NCBI RefSeq assembly: GCF_037023145.1
Contig: NZ_CP146092.1
Location: 1,426,001 to 1,490,000 of the forward strand
Direction: 5' to 3'
Origin: Ralstonia sp. RRA
GTDB lineage: Bacteria; Pseudomonadota; Gammaproteobacteria; Burkholderiales; Burkholderiaceae
DNA length: 64,000 nucleotides
The notes under the pieces are model-generated. The model saw nothing but the letters and a program-made list of their open reading frames with translations. It did no database searches and was not told the DNA's origin. Below are positions 8,777 to 17,955 of the stretch, one piece after another. Each line of letters begins with the position of its first letter. The first letter of the stretch is position 1. Position numbers and translations under genes: made by a program.

Positions 8777-11700
8777 TTAGATGGACATCACCGCGTTCAC
8801 AAACCAGCCGCGATACCGGTATCCAGGCTTGGCCATGTCGTCACTGAACCTAGTGAAGTTGTAGCCCACGCCCAGGCGGACATGCTTAGCGACGTCGTAG
8901 TCGACGCTGGCCAGCCAGCCCTGCCGGGTCCCGCCATCGGTTGCGCGCAGCACGCGGTACTCGCCCATCGCGCTCAGGCCGCCGTAGACGTAGCGCCGCA
9001 CCTGCCCTGCCATCAGCGTCGCGCGGTTGCTGTACCAATCACCGCTGCCGCGATCCAGGCGGGCTTCACCGGTTCGGGTGGCGAGCTTGGCGGCAAATTC
9101 CCAGTTGGCATCCAGCCGGTAGATACCTTCCAGCGACCAGATGGAGGAGCGCTGATCAGGCAGCAGGCCAGCGCCCGAACTGCCGTCCACCTGTCCGGCC
9201 GAGGCCAGGTTGTACAGGTACGTGTACTTACCGATGACCGTCCAACGCACGCTGTTCCACGGCCGCCAGGCGAAGCCAAGGCTGGCCTCGGTGTAGCGCG
9301 CATCGTTGACCGGCTGATTGGCATCGCTGGTATTGGCCCAGTTGAAGCGTCCGCCCAGGCGCAATGACTCGTTGATCTCATAGCCGACGCGGTTGGCTGA
9401 AACCCACTGCCGGCGCTGCTCGGCACCCTCGTCGCTGCGGTATTCCAGCTTGCTGGCCCAGGTGGTGCCAGGCTGGGTCAGGCCCACGTTCACGCTGGCG
9501 GCTTGCCGATGCACCTTGCCCGCGCCGCTCACGGCATCAAGTTCTGCCTGCTGCAGGCTGAAACCCGTCGTCCAGCCGCGTGCGGGGTAGAAGTCCATAC
9601 CAAAGGTATGCCCCACGCCCGTGGTGGGCCCGCTCTTCAGGCTTTGCGTTTCGTTGTAGAGATTGGTGGTATTCGAGATGCGCCAGCGCTGGCCCAGCGT
9701 AATGCTGCTGGGCGCCTGCGAAAGCAGCGGCGACTGGTCGTATACACCGGTCGAGTCGATCAGGCGGGTGTAGTTACCGTACAGCGAGTGATCGGGGCTC
9801 ATCCGGTATTCACCGGTGAGCTTGGCCGCGTTGCCCCGATTGCCTGCCGTGTATTCGGCACCGGCCGAAGACTGATTGGCAAACTGGTACTTGGCGCCCA
9901 CGGTGGCGGCATTGTTGCGCGGGTAAGCGCCGCCGTCATCATCGAGCGTGATCTGCCCGGTGCCGTACACGTCGAGCGTGCCGATCAGGCGCCGGGTGTA
10001 ACCCAGCGCTGCCAGCGTTCCGGTACCGCTGTTCCCCTGATATGTCTCGGTGACGCGGCGGATTTCGGCAATCAGGTCGGAATGCTCTGCCAGGCGCCAG
10101 TCGATCTGCGCCTGTGCCTGCTCCAGGGCATCCGTGCCACGCTCGGATTTGCTGTAGCGGCCGGCGATCCGGATGTCTTCGCGCACCTGACCGGCATATT
10201 CAAAGCCGTATTCTCGGACGGGGTAGCCCAGGTCGGCTCGCGCCACGGAATACCCCGAGCTCACGTCTCGCCACCAGGCACCGACGGTCCAGTCGCGTGA
10301 CGTCCACCCCAGCTCGCGCAGGTTGGCACGACCTTCGATGGCGGTGGCGTTGCCGCTGCGATGGGTCTGCGTTTGCGGGTTGATCTGCATGAAGCTCAGA
10401 CCACCATTGTCGGAGTAGAAAATGGGCGCCATCGCAGCCTGCGTCTGCGAGTGCTCCATCTTGAGGTAAGTCCCGCGTCCGGCCTGCAGCGTCGCATCCA
10501 CCCCTTTCAAGGTGTACGCCTGGTCCGAGCGCCCTTCGCTCACGTAGGTGCCGCCAACGGCAACGTGCTCGCCAAACCAGTGCTTGGCGCGCACGCCACC
10601 CGTCACGTTGTTGCTGTCGAATCCGCTTGGCACGTATTCGTAGTCCGCCAGCAGGTGGTTTTCGTAGCCACCGGTCGGGCGATCACGGAACAGCGTGCTG
10701 GTGTTCTGGTCGGCAATCTGGGCAAGCGGCTTCGTCATCATGATCCGCCCTTGCATCTCGTTGATGTCGTAGTCGATGCCGCGCACCAGCGAGATGCGGT
10801 TGACCACGCTACCCGTGGAGGGATCGCGCACCTCCAGCACGAGCTGATCGGAACCCGGCAGCAGATCGGTATGCCGCAGGTAGTACAAGCTACCGCCCGT
10901 GCCAAGGAATTCCGAGTGCCCCGCCACCGTTTGCGCCTGCGAGGCGAAGACCTTCACCTGCGTGCTCGGATCGCCCAGCGGCGTGCTGGAGCGGCTGCGC
11001 CAGTCGACCGCGGCGCCATACAAACTGCGCACGTACTGCGCGTACTGCGTGCCTGTGAAGCCGGTCTGGTAGTTGCCCCACAGCGCCTGGCTCTTGTCCC
11101 AATCGACCCGCAAGTACAGCTTGCCTTGCGTGTCGATGTCGCGGTACGTGGTGGAGTCATCGCCGTACACCGGGTAGTACATGTTCGGGTCCAGGCGACG
11201 GAACACGTCGCGCGGGTCCGCCTTGAACAGTCCGTCAAAGAGGTTGCCGACGTTGCGTTCGGTCGTATCAGCCTGGGCGGTGAACAGGTAGCGCCCGTCC
11301 ACCTTGCCCTTGGTGTAGAAGGCCAGCCGCCCCTCGTCGAGGAAGCCGTTGCGGTAGCGGTCGTCCACGGTCAGGCCCGACGCACCGTCGCCGCTGATCG
11401 AACTCTTGGACATCGTCAAATCCGCAATGGCGACGATGAACAGGTAGTTCTCGCGCACGTTGATGTCCAGCGGGTAGCTGGTGCCCTCTCCGTTGGGGCC
11501 TTTCACATCGACGGCAAACCGGTGCATGCCAGTCGGCAACAGATACTCAGCCACGAACTTGCCGCGCTGATCCACGGGTACGGTCTGACCGTCGATGGTC
11601 AGACCATAGCCCTCGGGCACGTTCTGCCCGAACACCCGCACCCTCGATCCGCGGATGATGATGTTCTGCTGGCGCAGCGCGTTGTTGCCGAACGTACTGT

Positions 11701-12382
11701 CGAGCAGCGCGCGCGACTCCAGATCGCTGGCGCTCAATGCGCGCAGTGGGCCGCTGGCGTTCTGGTGCATCTGGTCAAGAATGCGCTGCCGATCTGCCGG
11801 CGACACCAGCAGCAGACTGCGCGGATAGGTCTCGTCGACGCTGCCATCGGCCGCCGTGGCACGCAGGATGTAGGTGAGTCGATCCCCGGGGCGCACGCGC
11901 GTGCCCTCGGGCAGGCTGCCGTCCCACGTTGCCTGAACCACGCCACCGGGCGCAATGTCCACCGTCGCCAGCGGCGTCACCAGGTCGGTGTCTTCGGCCC
12001 GGTAGATGCTGATCTGCATCCGCTTGATGAAGGCGGCGTAGTTGCTATAGACCTGCAGCTTGACCGGCTCGACGATGCGGCCACCCTCAACCGCCGCTTC
12101 GGACCCGGCCTGCACGCTCAGTACGGGCGTCGTCTGCGTGGGGTCTTCGGTTGCCCAGACCATCCCGCCGTTGGGCAGGTCGATGCTGAAATGGGTGGCC
12201 ACGGCTTCTTGTCCGATGGCCGCGGGTTGTTTGTCGGCAGACGGCGTCTGTGCCGAGGCGGGCATCCCATAGCCCACGAAAAGGATGCCAGCGATGGCTG
12301 CATCCAGCGTTTTGAGTCGCATGGTCTTGGTGGCCTTCGAGCGGGGTCGGGACGAGGTTTGGGAGGCGAGACGCGTGTTCAT
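8777..12382 (-). CDS. Large outer-membrane beta-barrel protein, partner of the repeat surface protein
   Basis: A 1201-residue exported protein. After a long positively charged start, residues 26-45 (DAAIAGILFVGYGMPASAQ) form a signal peptide. Residues 50-330 contain beta-rich domains, one with an Ig-like region around IRGSRVRVFGQNVPEGYG. From about residue 335 the sequence alternates short aromatic beta strands and turns to the C-terminus (GYRYRGWFVNAVMSI), as expected for a large outer-membrane barrel. The start overlaps the stop of the upstream surface-protein gene by four bases (ATGA), so translation is coupled. I read it as the outer-membrane partner of that protein. It is not a typical TonB receptor: I see no TonB box or plug motif. 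The function is unassigned. Confidence 0.65.
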   Translation of the reverse strand: MNTRLASQTSSRPRSKATKTMRLKTLDAAIAGILFVGYGMPASAQTPSADKQPAAIGQEAVATHFSIDLPNGGMVWATEDPTQTTPVLSVQAGSEAAVEGGRIVEPVKLQVYSNYAAFIKRMQISIYRAEDTDLVTPLATVDIAPGGVVQATWDGSLPEGTRVRPGDRLTYILRATAADGSVDETYPRSLLLVSPADRQRILDQMHQNASGPLRALSASDLESRALLDSTFGNNALRQQNIIIRGSRVRVFGQNVPEGYGLTIDGQTVPVDQRGKFVAEYLLPTGMHRFAVDVKGPNGEGTSYPLDINVRENYLFIVAIADLTMSKSSISGDGASGLTVDDRYRNGFLDEGRLAFYTKGKVDGRYLFTAQADTTERNVGNLFDGLFKADPRDVFRRLDPNMYYPVYGDDSTTYRDIDTQGKLYLRVDWDKSQALWGNYQTGFTGTQYAQYVRSLYGAAVDWRSRSSTPLGDPSTQVKVFASQAQTVAGHSEFLGTGGSLYYLRHTDLLPGSDQLVLEVRDPSTGSVVNRISLVRGIDYDINEMQGRIMMTKPLAQIADQNTSTLFRDRPTGGYENHLLADYEYVPSGFDSNNVTGGVRAKHWFGEHVAVGGTYVSEGRSDQAYTLKGVDATLQAGRGTYLKMEHSQTQAAMAPIFYSDNGGLSFMQINPQTQTHRSGNATAIEGRANLRELGWTSRDWTVGAWWRDVSSGYSVARADLGYPVREYGFEYAGQVREDIRIAGRYSKSERGTDALEQAQAQIDWRLAEHSDLIAEIRRVTETYQGNSGTGTLAALGYTRRLIGTLDVYGTGQITLDDDGGAYPRNNAATVGAKYQFANQSSAGAEYTAGNRGNAAKLTGEYRMSPDHSLYGNYTRLIDSTGVYDQSPLLSQAPSSITLGQRWRISNTTNLYNETQSLKSGPTTGVGHTFGMDFYPARGWTTGFSLQQAELDAVSGAGKVHRQAASVNVGLTQPGTTWASKLEYRSDEGAEQRRQWVSANRVGYEINESLRLGGRFNWANTSDANQPVNDARYTEASLGFAWRPWNSVRWTVIGKYTYLYNLASAGQVDGSSGAGLLPDQRSSIWSLEGIYRLDANWEFAAKLATRTGEARLDRGSGDWYSNRATLMAGQVRRYVYGGLSAMGEYRVLRATDGGTRQGWLASVDYDVAKHVRLGVGYNFTRFSDDMAKPGYRYRGWFVNAVMSI

Positions 12383-15300
12383 TGCTGTCCCTCCTTGCCA
12401 CCGTTGCCCTGCACCGCTGCACCCGCTTGAGCAGGTACCGCCGTCGGCAGCCTGACGCCGAAGTCGAAACGCGCCGGCACACCCTGCGTGATCCGCTTGA
12501 CCAGCGGATTGGCCGTGGTGAACTCGCTGCGTGGCGGCAGCGTTGCCGGGTCCACCTTCATGATGAAGTTGCGACCGCGTGCGATGTTCGCAACGTCGAT
12601 GCCCTCCAGGTGATACCGCCCGTAGGCATCCGTCTCGATGATGTTGCCCTCGACCGTCGCAATGCGGACACCCGGAATACCGCGCTCTTCCAGGCCGCTG
12701 TTGACGATGATGTAGTCGACGCGCAGCGTGCCGCCGTCTTCCTTCGTGACTTGGCGTTCAACGCTCAAGGCTTGTGACGAGAGCTGCTTCGCCACATCAC
12801 CGCTGGGCGTGCTTTCCGTGCGGCCGTCTGCGTAGAGGCGAATCTTGCTGCCTTCTGCCGTCGTCAACGTGAAGTCGTCGGTTAAGGCGGCTTCGCGCAG
12901 GCGCTGCGAAATGACGATGCGATGCTTGTTCACGGGCTGCGCCATGCTCAGGCGCCCTGACAGGCTGCCCAGTGAGATGCCGTGCAGCAGCGGTGCGCTG
13001 GCGTCGGGCTCGGGGCGCGGGCCGTCGCCACGGTCCACCGTGGTGGAACCCGGTACGTAGGCGTCCGGATTGAAGCCGCCCTGTACGCGCAGGCTGGTCG
13101 CATTGGCGCTGGCTTGCCAGCCGTCACCGTTGCGGTCATCGAACACGGTGCCGAAAACACGGGTTTCCTCAAACAGCGGGTCGGCATCGCGGCGCACGGT
13201 TGCCTGTGCCTGGTTACTGACGCGCATGCCGTTGAGCAGCAGCAGTGCAGTGTTGACGTACTCCCCGCGAGCAGAAGCCCCCGGGCCCACGCGCAGCATG
13301 TAGACCACCGTCATCGAAGCGCCTGCGGAGAGGTCAATGCCTTCGATCCGGATCGGGCTGGTACCGGCCAGACGACCATTGCTCCCTGTCACCGTGAGCG
13401 AGTTGGCGATCAGGCTAAAGCCGACCGGCGGCGTATCCACCAGAACGGCGCCCTGGATGTTGGTCTTGCTGGGGTTCTGCACCGTCAGCGTGTAGCGCAC
13501 GACATCGCCCACGTTCACCTTCTGCGGTGCCGCCTGTTTGTTCACATGCAGCAGCGCGTCATCGCTCACGGCAAAGCGGATCGCGGCGTCGCTGCAGTTT
13601 GTCGGCGCCATCCGGTCGCAGATGCGATAGCGCAAGGTGTAGCTGCCGCCGGGCGTGCCCGGGGGCACGATCACGGTACCGTCCGGACGGAGCGACAGCC
13701 CCGGCAGGCCGCCGTTGTCCAGCAGCGTCACGTTGATGTTGCTCGGGTTGGTGATCGGCTTGCCGCCCTGGGTGTCGTTGCCCAGGACGATCCCGATCGG
13801 GCCGCCGGTCGCGCCGTTCACAGGAGTCTGGCGGTAGTCGTCATCGGTCGCCTGCAGCGGCTGCGATGTCACCGTCACCGAGACGCTGGCCGTGGCGCAG
13901 TTGGCCGGGTTCAGCTTCTCGCAGATCTGGTAGCCGATCGTGTACGTGCCAGCCGGCGTACCCGGTGCCACGGATACCAGGCCGGTATTCGGGTCGAGGC
14001 TCACCTTCGGGTTGCTCGATGGCGTCGTCACGCTCACGTTGATGTTGCCCGGCGTTGCCTTCGAGCCATTGAGCGTGTCGTTGTCCAGCACATTGCCGAC
14101 CTGCGGGCTACCGCTCGAGCCATCGACTCCGGTGTAGTTGTCATTGCCCGCCGCGATCTTGCCCGGCGCCACCGTCACCGTTGCAGTCGCGTTTGCGCAG
14201 TTGGTCGCGTTCAGCTTCTCGCAGATCTGGTAGCCGATCGTGTACGTGCCGGCCGGCGTGCCCGGTGCCACCGACACCAGACCGGTGTTCGGGTCCAACG
14301 TCACCTTCGGGTTGCTCGACGGAGAGGTCACGCTCAGGTTGACCGTGCCCGGCGTCGCCTTGGCACCATTGAGCGTGTCGTTGTCCAACACGTTGCCCAC
14401 GCTGCTGTTGCCCGCGTTGCCGTCGATGCCGGTGTAGGTGTCGTTGTTGGCAACGATCTTGCCCGGCACCACCGTCACGGTTTCCGTGGCGGTCGCACAG
14501 TTGGTCGGGTTCAGCTTCTCGCAGATCCGGTAGCCGATGGTGTACGTGCCTGCCGGCGTGCCCGGCGCAACCGACACCACACCGGTGTTCGGGTCCAGTG
14601 TCACCTTCGGATTGCTCGACGGCGTCGTCACGCTGACGTTGACGGTGCCCGGCGTGACCTTGGTGCCGTTGAGCGTGTCGTTGTCCAGCGCATTGCCAAC
14701 GTTGCTGTTGCCCGCGTTGCCGTCGATGCCGGTGTAGGTGTCGTTGCCGGCAACGATCTTGCCCGGCGCCACCGTCACCGTGGCGGTGGTATTGGCGCAG
14801 TTGGTCGGGTTCAGCTTCTCGCAGATCTGGTAGCCGATGGTGTACGTGCCTGCCGGCGTGCCCGGTGCCACTGCCACCAGACCGGTGTTCGGGTCCAGCG
14901 TCACCTTCGGGTTGCTCGACGGAGAGGTCACGCTGATGTTGACCGTGCCCGGCGTCGCCTTGGCACCGTTGAGCGTGTCGTTGTCCAGCACGTTGCCGAC
15001 GCTGCCGTTGCCGGCGTTACCGTCGATACCGGTATAGCTATCGCTGCCAGCCGTAATCGGGCCCGTCACCACCGTCACCGAAGCGGTAGCGTTTGCGCAG
15101 TTGGTCGGGTTCAGCTTCTCGCAGATCTGATAGCCGATGGTGTACGTGCCCGCCGGCGTGCCCGGTGCCACCGACACCACGCCCGTGCTCGGATCCAGCG
15201 TCACCTTCGGGTTGCTCGATGGCGTCGTCACGCTCACGTTGACGGTGCCCGGCGTGGCCTTGGTGCCGTTGAGCGTGTCGTTGTCCAGCACGTTGCCAAC

Positions 15301-17955
15301 CTGTGGGTTGCCGGTGGCGCCGTTCGTCCCGGTGTAGGTGTCATTGCTTGCAATGATCTTGCCGGGTGCCACCGTGACCGTGGCCGTGGCGCTCGCACAG
15401 TTGGTCGGGTTCAGCTTCTCGCAAATCTGATAGCCGATGGTGTACGTACCCGCCGGCGTGCCCGGTGCCACTGCCACCAGACCGGTGTTCGGGTCCAGCG
15501 TCACCTTCGGGTTGCTCGATGGCGAGGTCACGCTGATATTGACCGTGCCCGTTGTCGCCTTGGCGCCGTTGAGCGTGTCGTTGTCCAGCACGTTACCGAC
15601 GCTGCTATTGCCTGCGGTGCCGTCAATGCCGGTATAGGTGTCGTTGCTGGCCGCAATGGGCGCCGCGCCCACCACAATGGTGGCCGTCGCCGAAGCGCAA
15701 TTGGTCGGGTGCACGGCGTCGCACACCGTGTACGGAATCTTGTAGGTACCCGCCGGCGTGCCGGGCTTGACCGTGATCGTGCCGTCAGGATTGAGCGTGA
15801 AGCCCCCCGAAGACGGCGTGGGCGTTGTGGCACCCCAGGTCAACGTCACGTTGCCCTTGCCGGTTCCACTCGTCGGACCATTCGTGCTGCCCAGGGTGTC
15901 ATTGACGAGCACGCTGCCAAGCGAGCCCCCTGCTGCGCCGCTGGGCACGTTGTAGTTATCGTTGTTGGCGACGATCTTCGGGTCGCCAATCGGCGTATCA
16001 ACAACGCCAGTCGACGTGACGGGGCTACCGCCGCCCGAGGGCGTGGCCGTGACGGTCGCAACGTTGTGGATCGGCACGCCGGCATCTACGTCAGCCTGCG
16101 TCACCGTGTAGGCAAAGCTGCCGCAGTTCGCGGAGCCACCCGGGTTGATCGTTGTGGGCGTACACGCCAGTGCGGTACCGCCGGCTTTCGGGTCCGACAC
16201 CGTCAAGCCGGTCAGCACAACGCTGCCGCTGTTGACGGCCGTGATGCTGTAGCCGATGGTTTCGCCCGCATCCGCCTTGCCGTTGCCATTGGCGTCATTG
16301 AGCGTAGCCGTCTTGGTGACCGACATGGCAGGCGTGCCCTGCACGGTGGTCGATACCGTCGCGCTATTGTTGCCCGTTGAGGGTTCCGCCACCGTGGTAT
16401 CGGTGGTGGCCAGTTGCACGGTCGCAGTGTTGCTGATATTTCCAGCCGCGCCCGGCGCATTCACATTGATGGTGATCTGTACGCTGCTGCCGGCCGGCAG
16501 GCTCTGCACGGCGCCGGTAATCACATACCCCGCGGCATCGCTGCCCGTAACGCTGGTACCCAGCGCGCCGCAGATTGCACCGCCGGTCGGGTTGCCGCAG
16601 CTCACATTCCCGGCAGTGACACCCGTGATGCCCACGGGCATGGTGTCCTTGAAGGTGGCGCCGGTGGCAGGGTATGCGCCGGTGTTGGTGATGGTCAGCG
16701 TGTAGGTCATTGGCTGACCTGCCTGCACCGTGGCGGGCCCCACCTTGGTGACGCCCAGGTCCACCACGCGCGGGATGTTCGTGAGCGTGCAGTCCACCCG
16801 GTCAGCCAGTTGCAGCAGGTTCAGCGTCGGCGGATTGGCCGGATCGAACGTGCCGCTGGGCAGCACCGTGCTCGAACCCGCATTGCCGTTGGTACAGGCG
16901 ATCGTCCTGTCGTACTGCGCCAGCGTGTAGCGGCTGCCCGGCGCCATCTGCTCGATCAGGGTGAGCACGTTGCCCGGCATGACGGCCTGGCCGCTGATGT
17001 ACGGATAGTTGCCGGTACCGGTGCCCGACGTGGAGGTGTTGATGACCTCGTTCCCCTTGGCATTGAGAACGCGGTAGGTAAATTGATCCGAAGGGTCCAG
17101 GCGACCGCTCGGCAGTGCCTTGCGCAGCCGCACCCCGCCCCAACGCACGCCAAACGCCATGCCTTGCAGGCTGGAGCCGTTGGTGTGGACTTGCCCCATC
17201 ACGGTAAACGGGGAACCCGTGCGCGTGGTGGAGAACACTGCGGCGTTGGCGGTGCCGGCTTTGCCCACCAGCCGCTGACAGTCGGGCATGGCAGCGCAAG
17301 CCGATGGCGGTGAGGCGGAGCCTCCCGGCGGGCCATAGGAGGGGTTGTTGTTCGCCGATGCGCCCAGCCACTCCACCAGATGAAGCGCACTCCCGCCGGA
17401 CACCACACCGAAATCCAGGTTTTCGCCGGTGTTCGTGCTCTCGCCATCGGCCAGCACCATTTCAAAGCTGTTGGTCGCTTCCTGGCCCGCCGGGTTGTAG
17501 ATGTGGATGTCCTGCAGCGTGACCGTGGTGTGGTTCGCGACGCTGCCGTTGTTGGTATAGAGCGCGGCCTTGTTCGGCGTGTAGATGGTGTAGTAGCCGC
17601 TGGTGCCGCTGAACTGGGACCCAGTCCAGGATGGCGCCTGCACGCCGCTCAAGCCAGAGCTGGTCCCGATGTTGCTCACGACCGCCGTCAGGGTCAGGGT
17701 CGAGCCATCCGGCAGATCAAACGTGAGCGGCGTTGAGCCGTTCGTGGTCAGCGATACGCCGTCGAGCTGCAGCCAGCAGATCTCATCGACATGAACCCCC
17801 TTCGAGTTCGGATCGGCCATGCGGCAAAGGTTGTTGGCAAATGCCGGCGATGCCAGCAACCATGCCAACGATGCCAGTAAGAGCAACCCGCAACGCTTCC
17901 ACCAGGCACGCCGAAAAGCACTGTGCCGGCGATAACCCCCACCTTGATATTCCAT
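12379..17955 (-). CDS. Giant secreted surface protein with CshA-like, DUF11 and tandem Ig-like repeats
   Basis: An 1858-residue protein with a signal peptide ending at PAFA-NNLC (about residue 40). Order of regions: an N-terminal domain (about 41-400) resembling adhesin heads of the CshA type; a DUF11-type domain (about 430-560, VDLGVTKVGPATVQAGQPMT); a second DUF11-like domain (565-660); eight Ig-like repeats (about 660-1470), six of them near-identical 100-residue units containing VLDNDTLNG and YQICEKLNPTNC; another DUF11 domain (about 1480-1590); and a C-terminal part with carboxypeptidase-regulatory-like folds (GIPGVRIATVEGNIIETDAYG). No LPXTG or T1SS tail is seen. It overlaps the barrel gene by four bases. 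A fibrillar adhesin displayed by the coupled barrel is the best inference. Confidence 0.72.
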   Translation of the reverse strand: MEYQGGGYRRHSAFRRAWWKRCGLLLLASLAWLLASPAFANNLCRMADPNSKGVHVDEICWLQLDGVSLTTNGSTPLTFDLPDGSTLTLTAVVSNIGTSSGLSGVQAPSWTGSQFSGTSGYYTIYTPNKAALYTNNGSVANHTTVTLQDIHIYNPAGQEATNSFEMVLADGESTNTGENLDFGVVSGGSALHLVEWLGASANNNPSYGPPGGSASPPSACAAMPDCQRLVGKAGTANAAVFSTTRTGSPFTVMGQVHTNGSSLQGMAFGVRWGGVRLRKALPSGRLDPSDQFTYRVLNAKGNEVINTSTSGTGTGNYPYISGQAVMPGNVLTLIEQMAPGSRYTLAQYDRTIACTNGNAGSSTVLPSGTFDPANPPTLNLLQLADRVDCTLTNIPRVVDLGVTKVGPATVQAGQPMTYTLTITNTGAYPATGATFKDTMPVGITGVTAGNVSCGNPTGGAICGALGTSVTGSDAAGYVITGAVQSLPAGSSVQITINVNAPGAAGNISNTATVQLATTDTTVAEPSTGNNSATVSTTVQGTPAMSVTKTATLNDANGNGKADAGETIGYSITAVNSGSVVLTGLTVSDPKAGGTALACTPTTINPGGSANCGSFAYTVTQADVDAGVPIHNVATVTATPSGGGSPVTSTGVVDTPIGDPKIVANNDNYNVPSGAAGGSLGSVLVNDTLGSTNGPTSGTGKGNVTLTWGATTPTPSSGGFTLNPDGTITVKPGTPAGTYKIPYTVCDAVHPTNCASATATIVVGAAPIAASNDTYTGIDGTAGNSSVGNVLDNDTLNGAKATTGTVNISVTSPSSNPKVTLDPNTGLVAVAPGTPAGTYTIGYQICEKLNPTNCASATATVTVAPGKIIASNDTYTGTNGATGNPQVGNVLDNDTLNGTKATPGTVNVSVTTPSSNPKVTLDPSTGVVSVAPGTPAGTYTIGYQICEKLNPTNCANATASVTVVTGPITAGSDSYTGIDGNAGNGSVGNVLDNDTLNGAKATPGTVNISVTSPSSNPKVTLDPNTGLVAVAPGTPAGTYTIGYQICEKLNPTNCANTTATVTVAPGKIVAGNDTYTGIDGNAGNSNVGNALDNDTLNGTKVTPGTVNVSVTTPSSNPKVTLDPNTGVVSVAPGTPAGTYTIGYRICEKLNPTNCATATETVTVVPGKIVANNDTYTGIDGNAGNSSVGNVLDNDTLNGAKATPGTVNLSVTSPSSNPKVTLDPNTGLVSVAPGTPAGTYTIGYQICEKLNATNCANATATVTVAPGKIAAGNDNYTGVDGSSGSPQVGNVLDNDTLNGSKATPGNINVSVTTPSSNPKVSLDPNTGLVSVAPGTPAGTYTIGYQICEKLNPANCATASVSVTVTSQPLQATDDDYRQTPVNGATGGPIGIVLGNDTQGGKPITNPSNINVTLLDNGGLPGLSLRPDGTVIVPPGTPGGSYTLRYRICDRMAPTNCSDAAIRFAVSDDALLHVNKQAAPQKVNVGDVVRYTLTVQNPSKTNIQGAVLVDTPPVGFSLIANSLTVTGSNGRLAGTSPIRIEGIDLSAGASMTVVYMLRVGPGASARGEYVNTALLLLNGMRVSNQAQATVRRDADPLFEETRVFGTVFDDRNGDGWQASANATSLRVQGGFNPDAYVPGSTTVDRGDGPRPEPDASAPLLHGISLGSLSGRLSMAQPVNKHRIVISQRLREAALTDDFTLTTAEGSKIRLYADGRTESTPSGDVAKQLSSQALSVERQVTKEDGGTLRVDYIIVNSGLEERGIPGVRIATVEGNIIETDAYGRYHLEGIDVANIARGRNFIMKVDPATLPPRSEFTTANPLVKRITQGVPARFDFGVRLPTAVPAQAGAAVQGNGGKEGQQ
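13861..15660 (-). repeat. Six tandem 300-bp units in the surface protein gene
   Basis: Six consecutive in-frame 300-bp units (boundaries at 13861, 14161, 14461, 14761, 15061 and 15361) are almost identical in DNA as well as protein. Each encodes one 100-residue Ig-like unit with a conserved DNDTLNG near the start and CEKLNPTNC near the end; two more units flank them but have diverged. High identity between neighbours implies recent duplication or gene conversion and makes the copy number prone to change by recombination. Confidence 0.93.

Noticed and set aside
10361..12430. A plus-strand open frame of 689 codons opposite the barrel gene
   Set aside because: Composition typical of antisense reading in GC-rich DNA and no recognisable domain or start signal.
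13861..15660. CRISPR array or noncoding satellite
   Set aside because: Units are 300 bp, contiguous, in frame and code for a repeated protein domain; there are no spacers.
12982..16380. A plus-strand open frame of 1132 codons opposite the surface-protein gene
   Set aside because: Arginine- and histidine-rich translation with no domain, caused by the GC-rich, repeated antisense of the real gene; the minus strand has signal peptide and clear domains.
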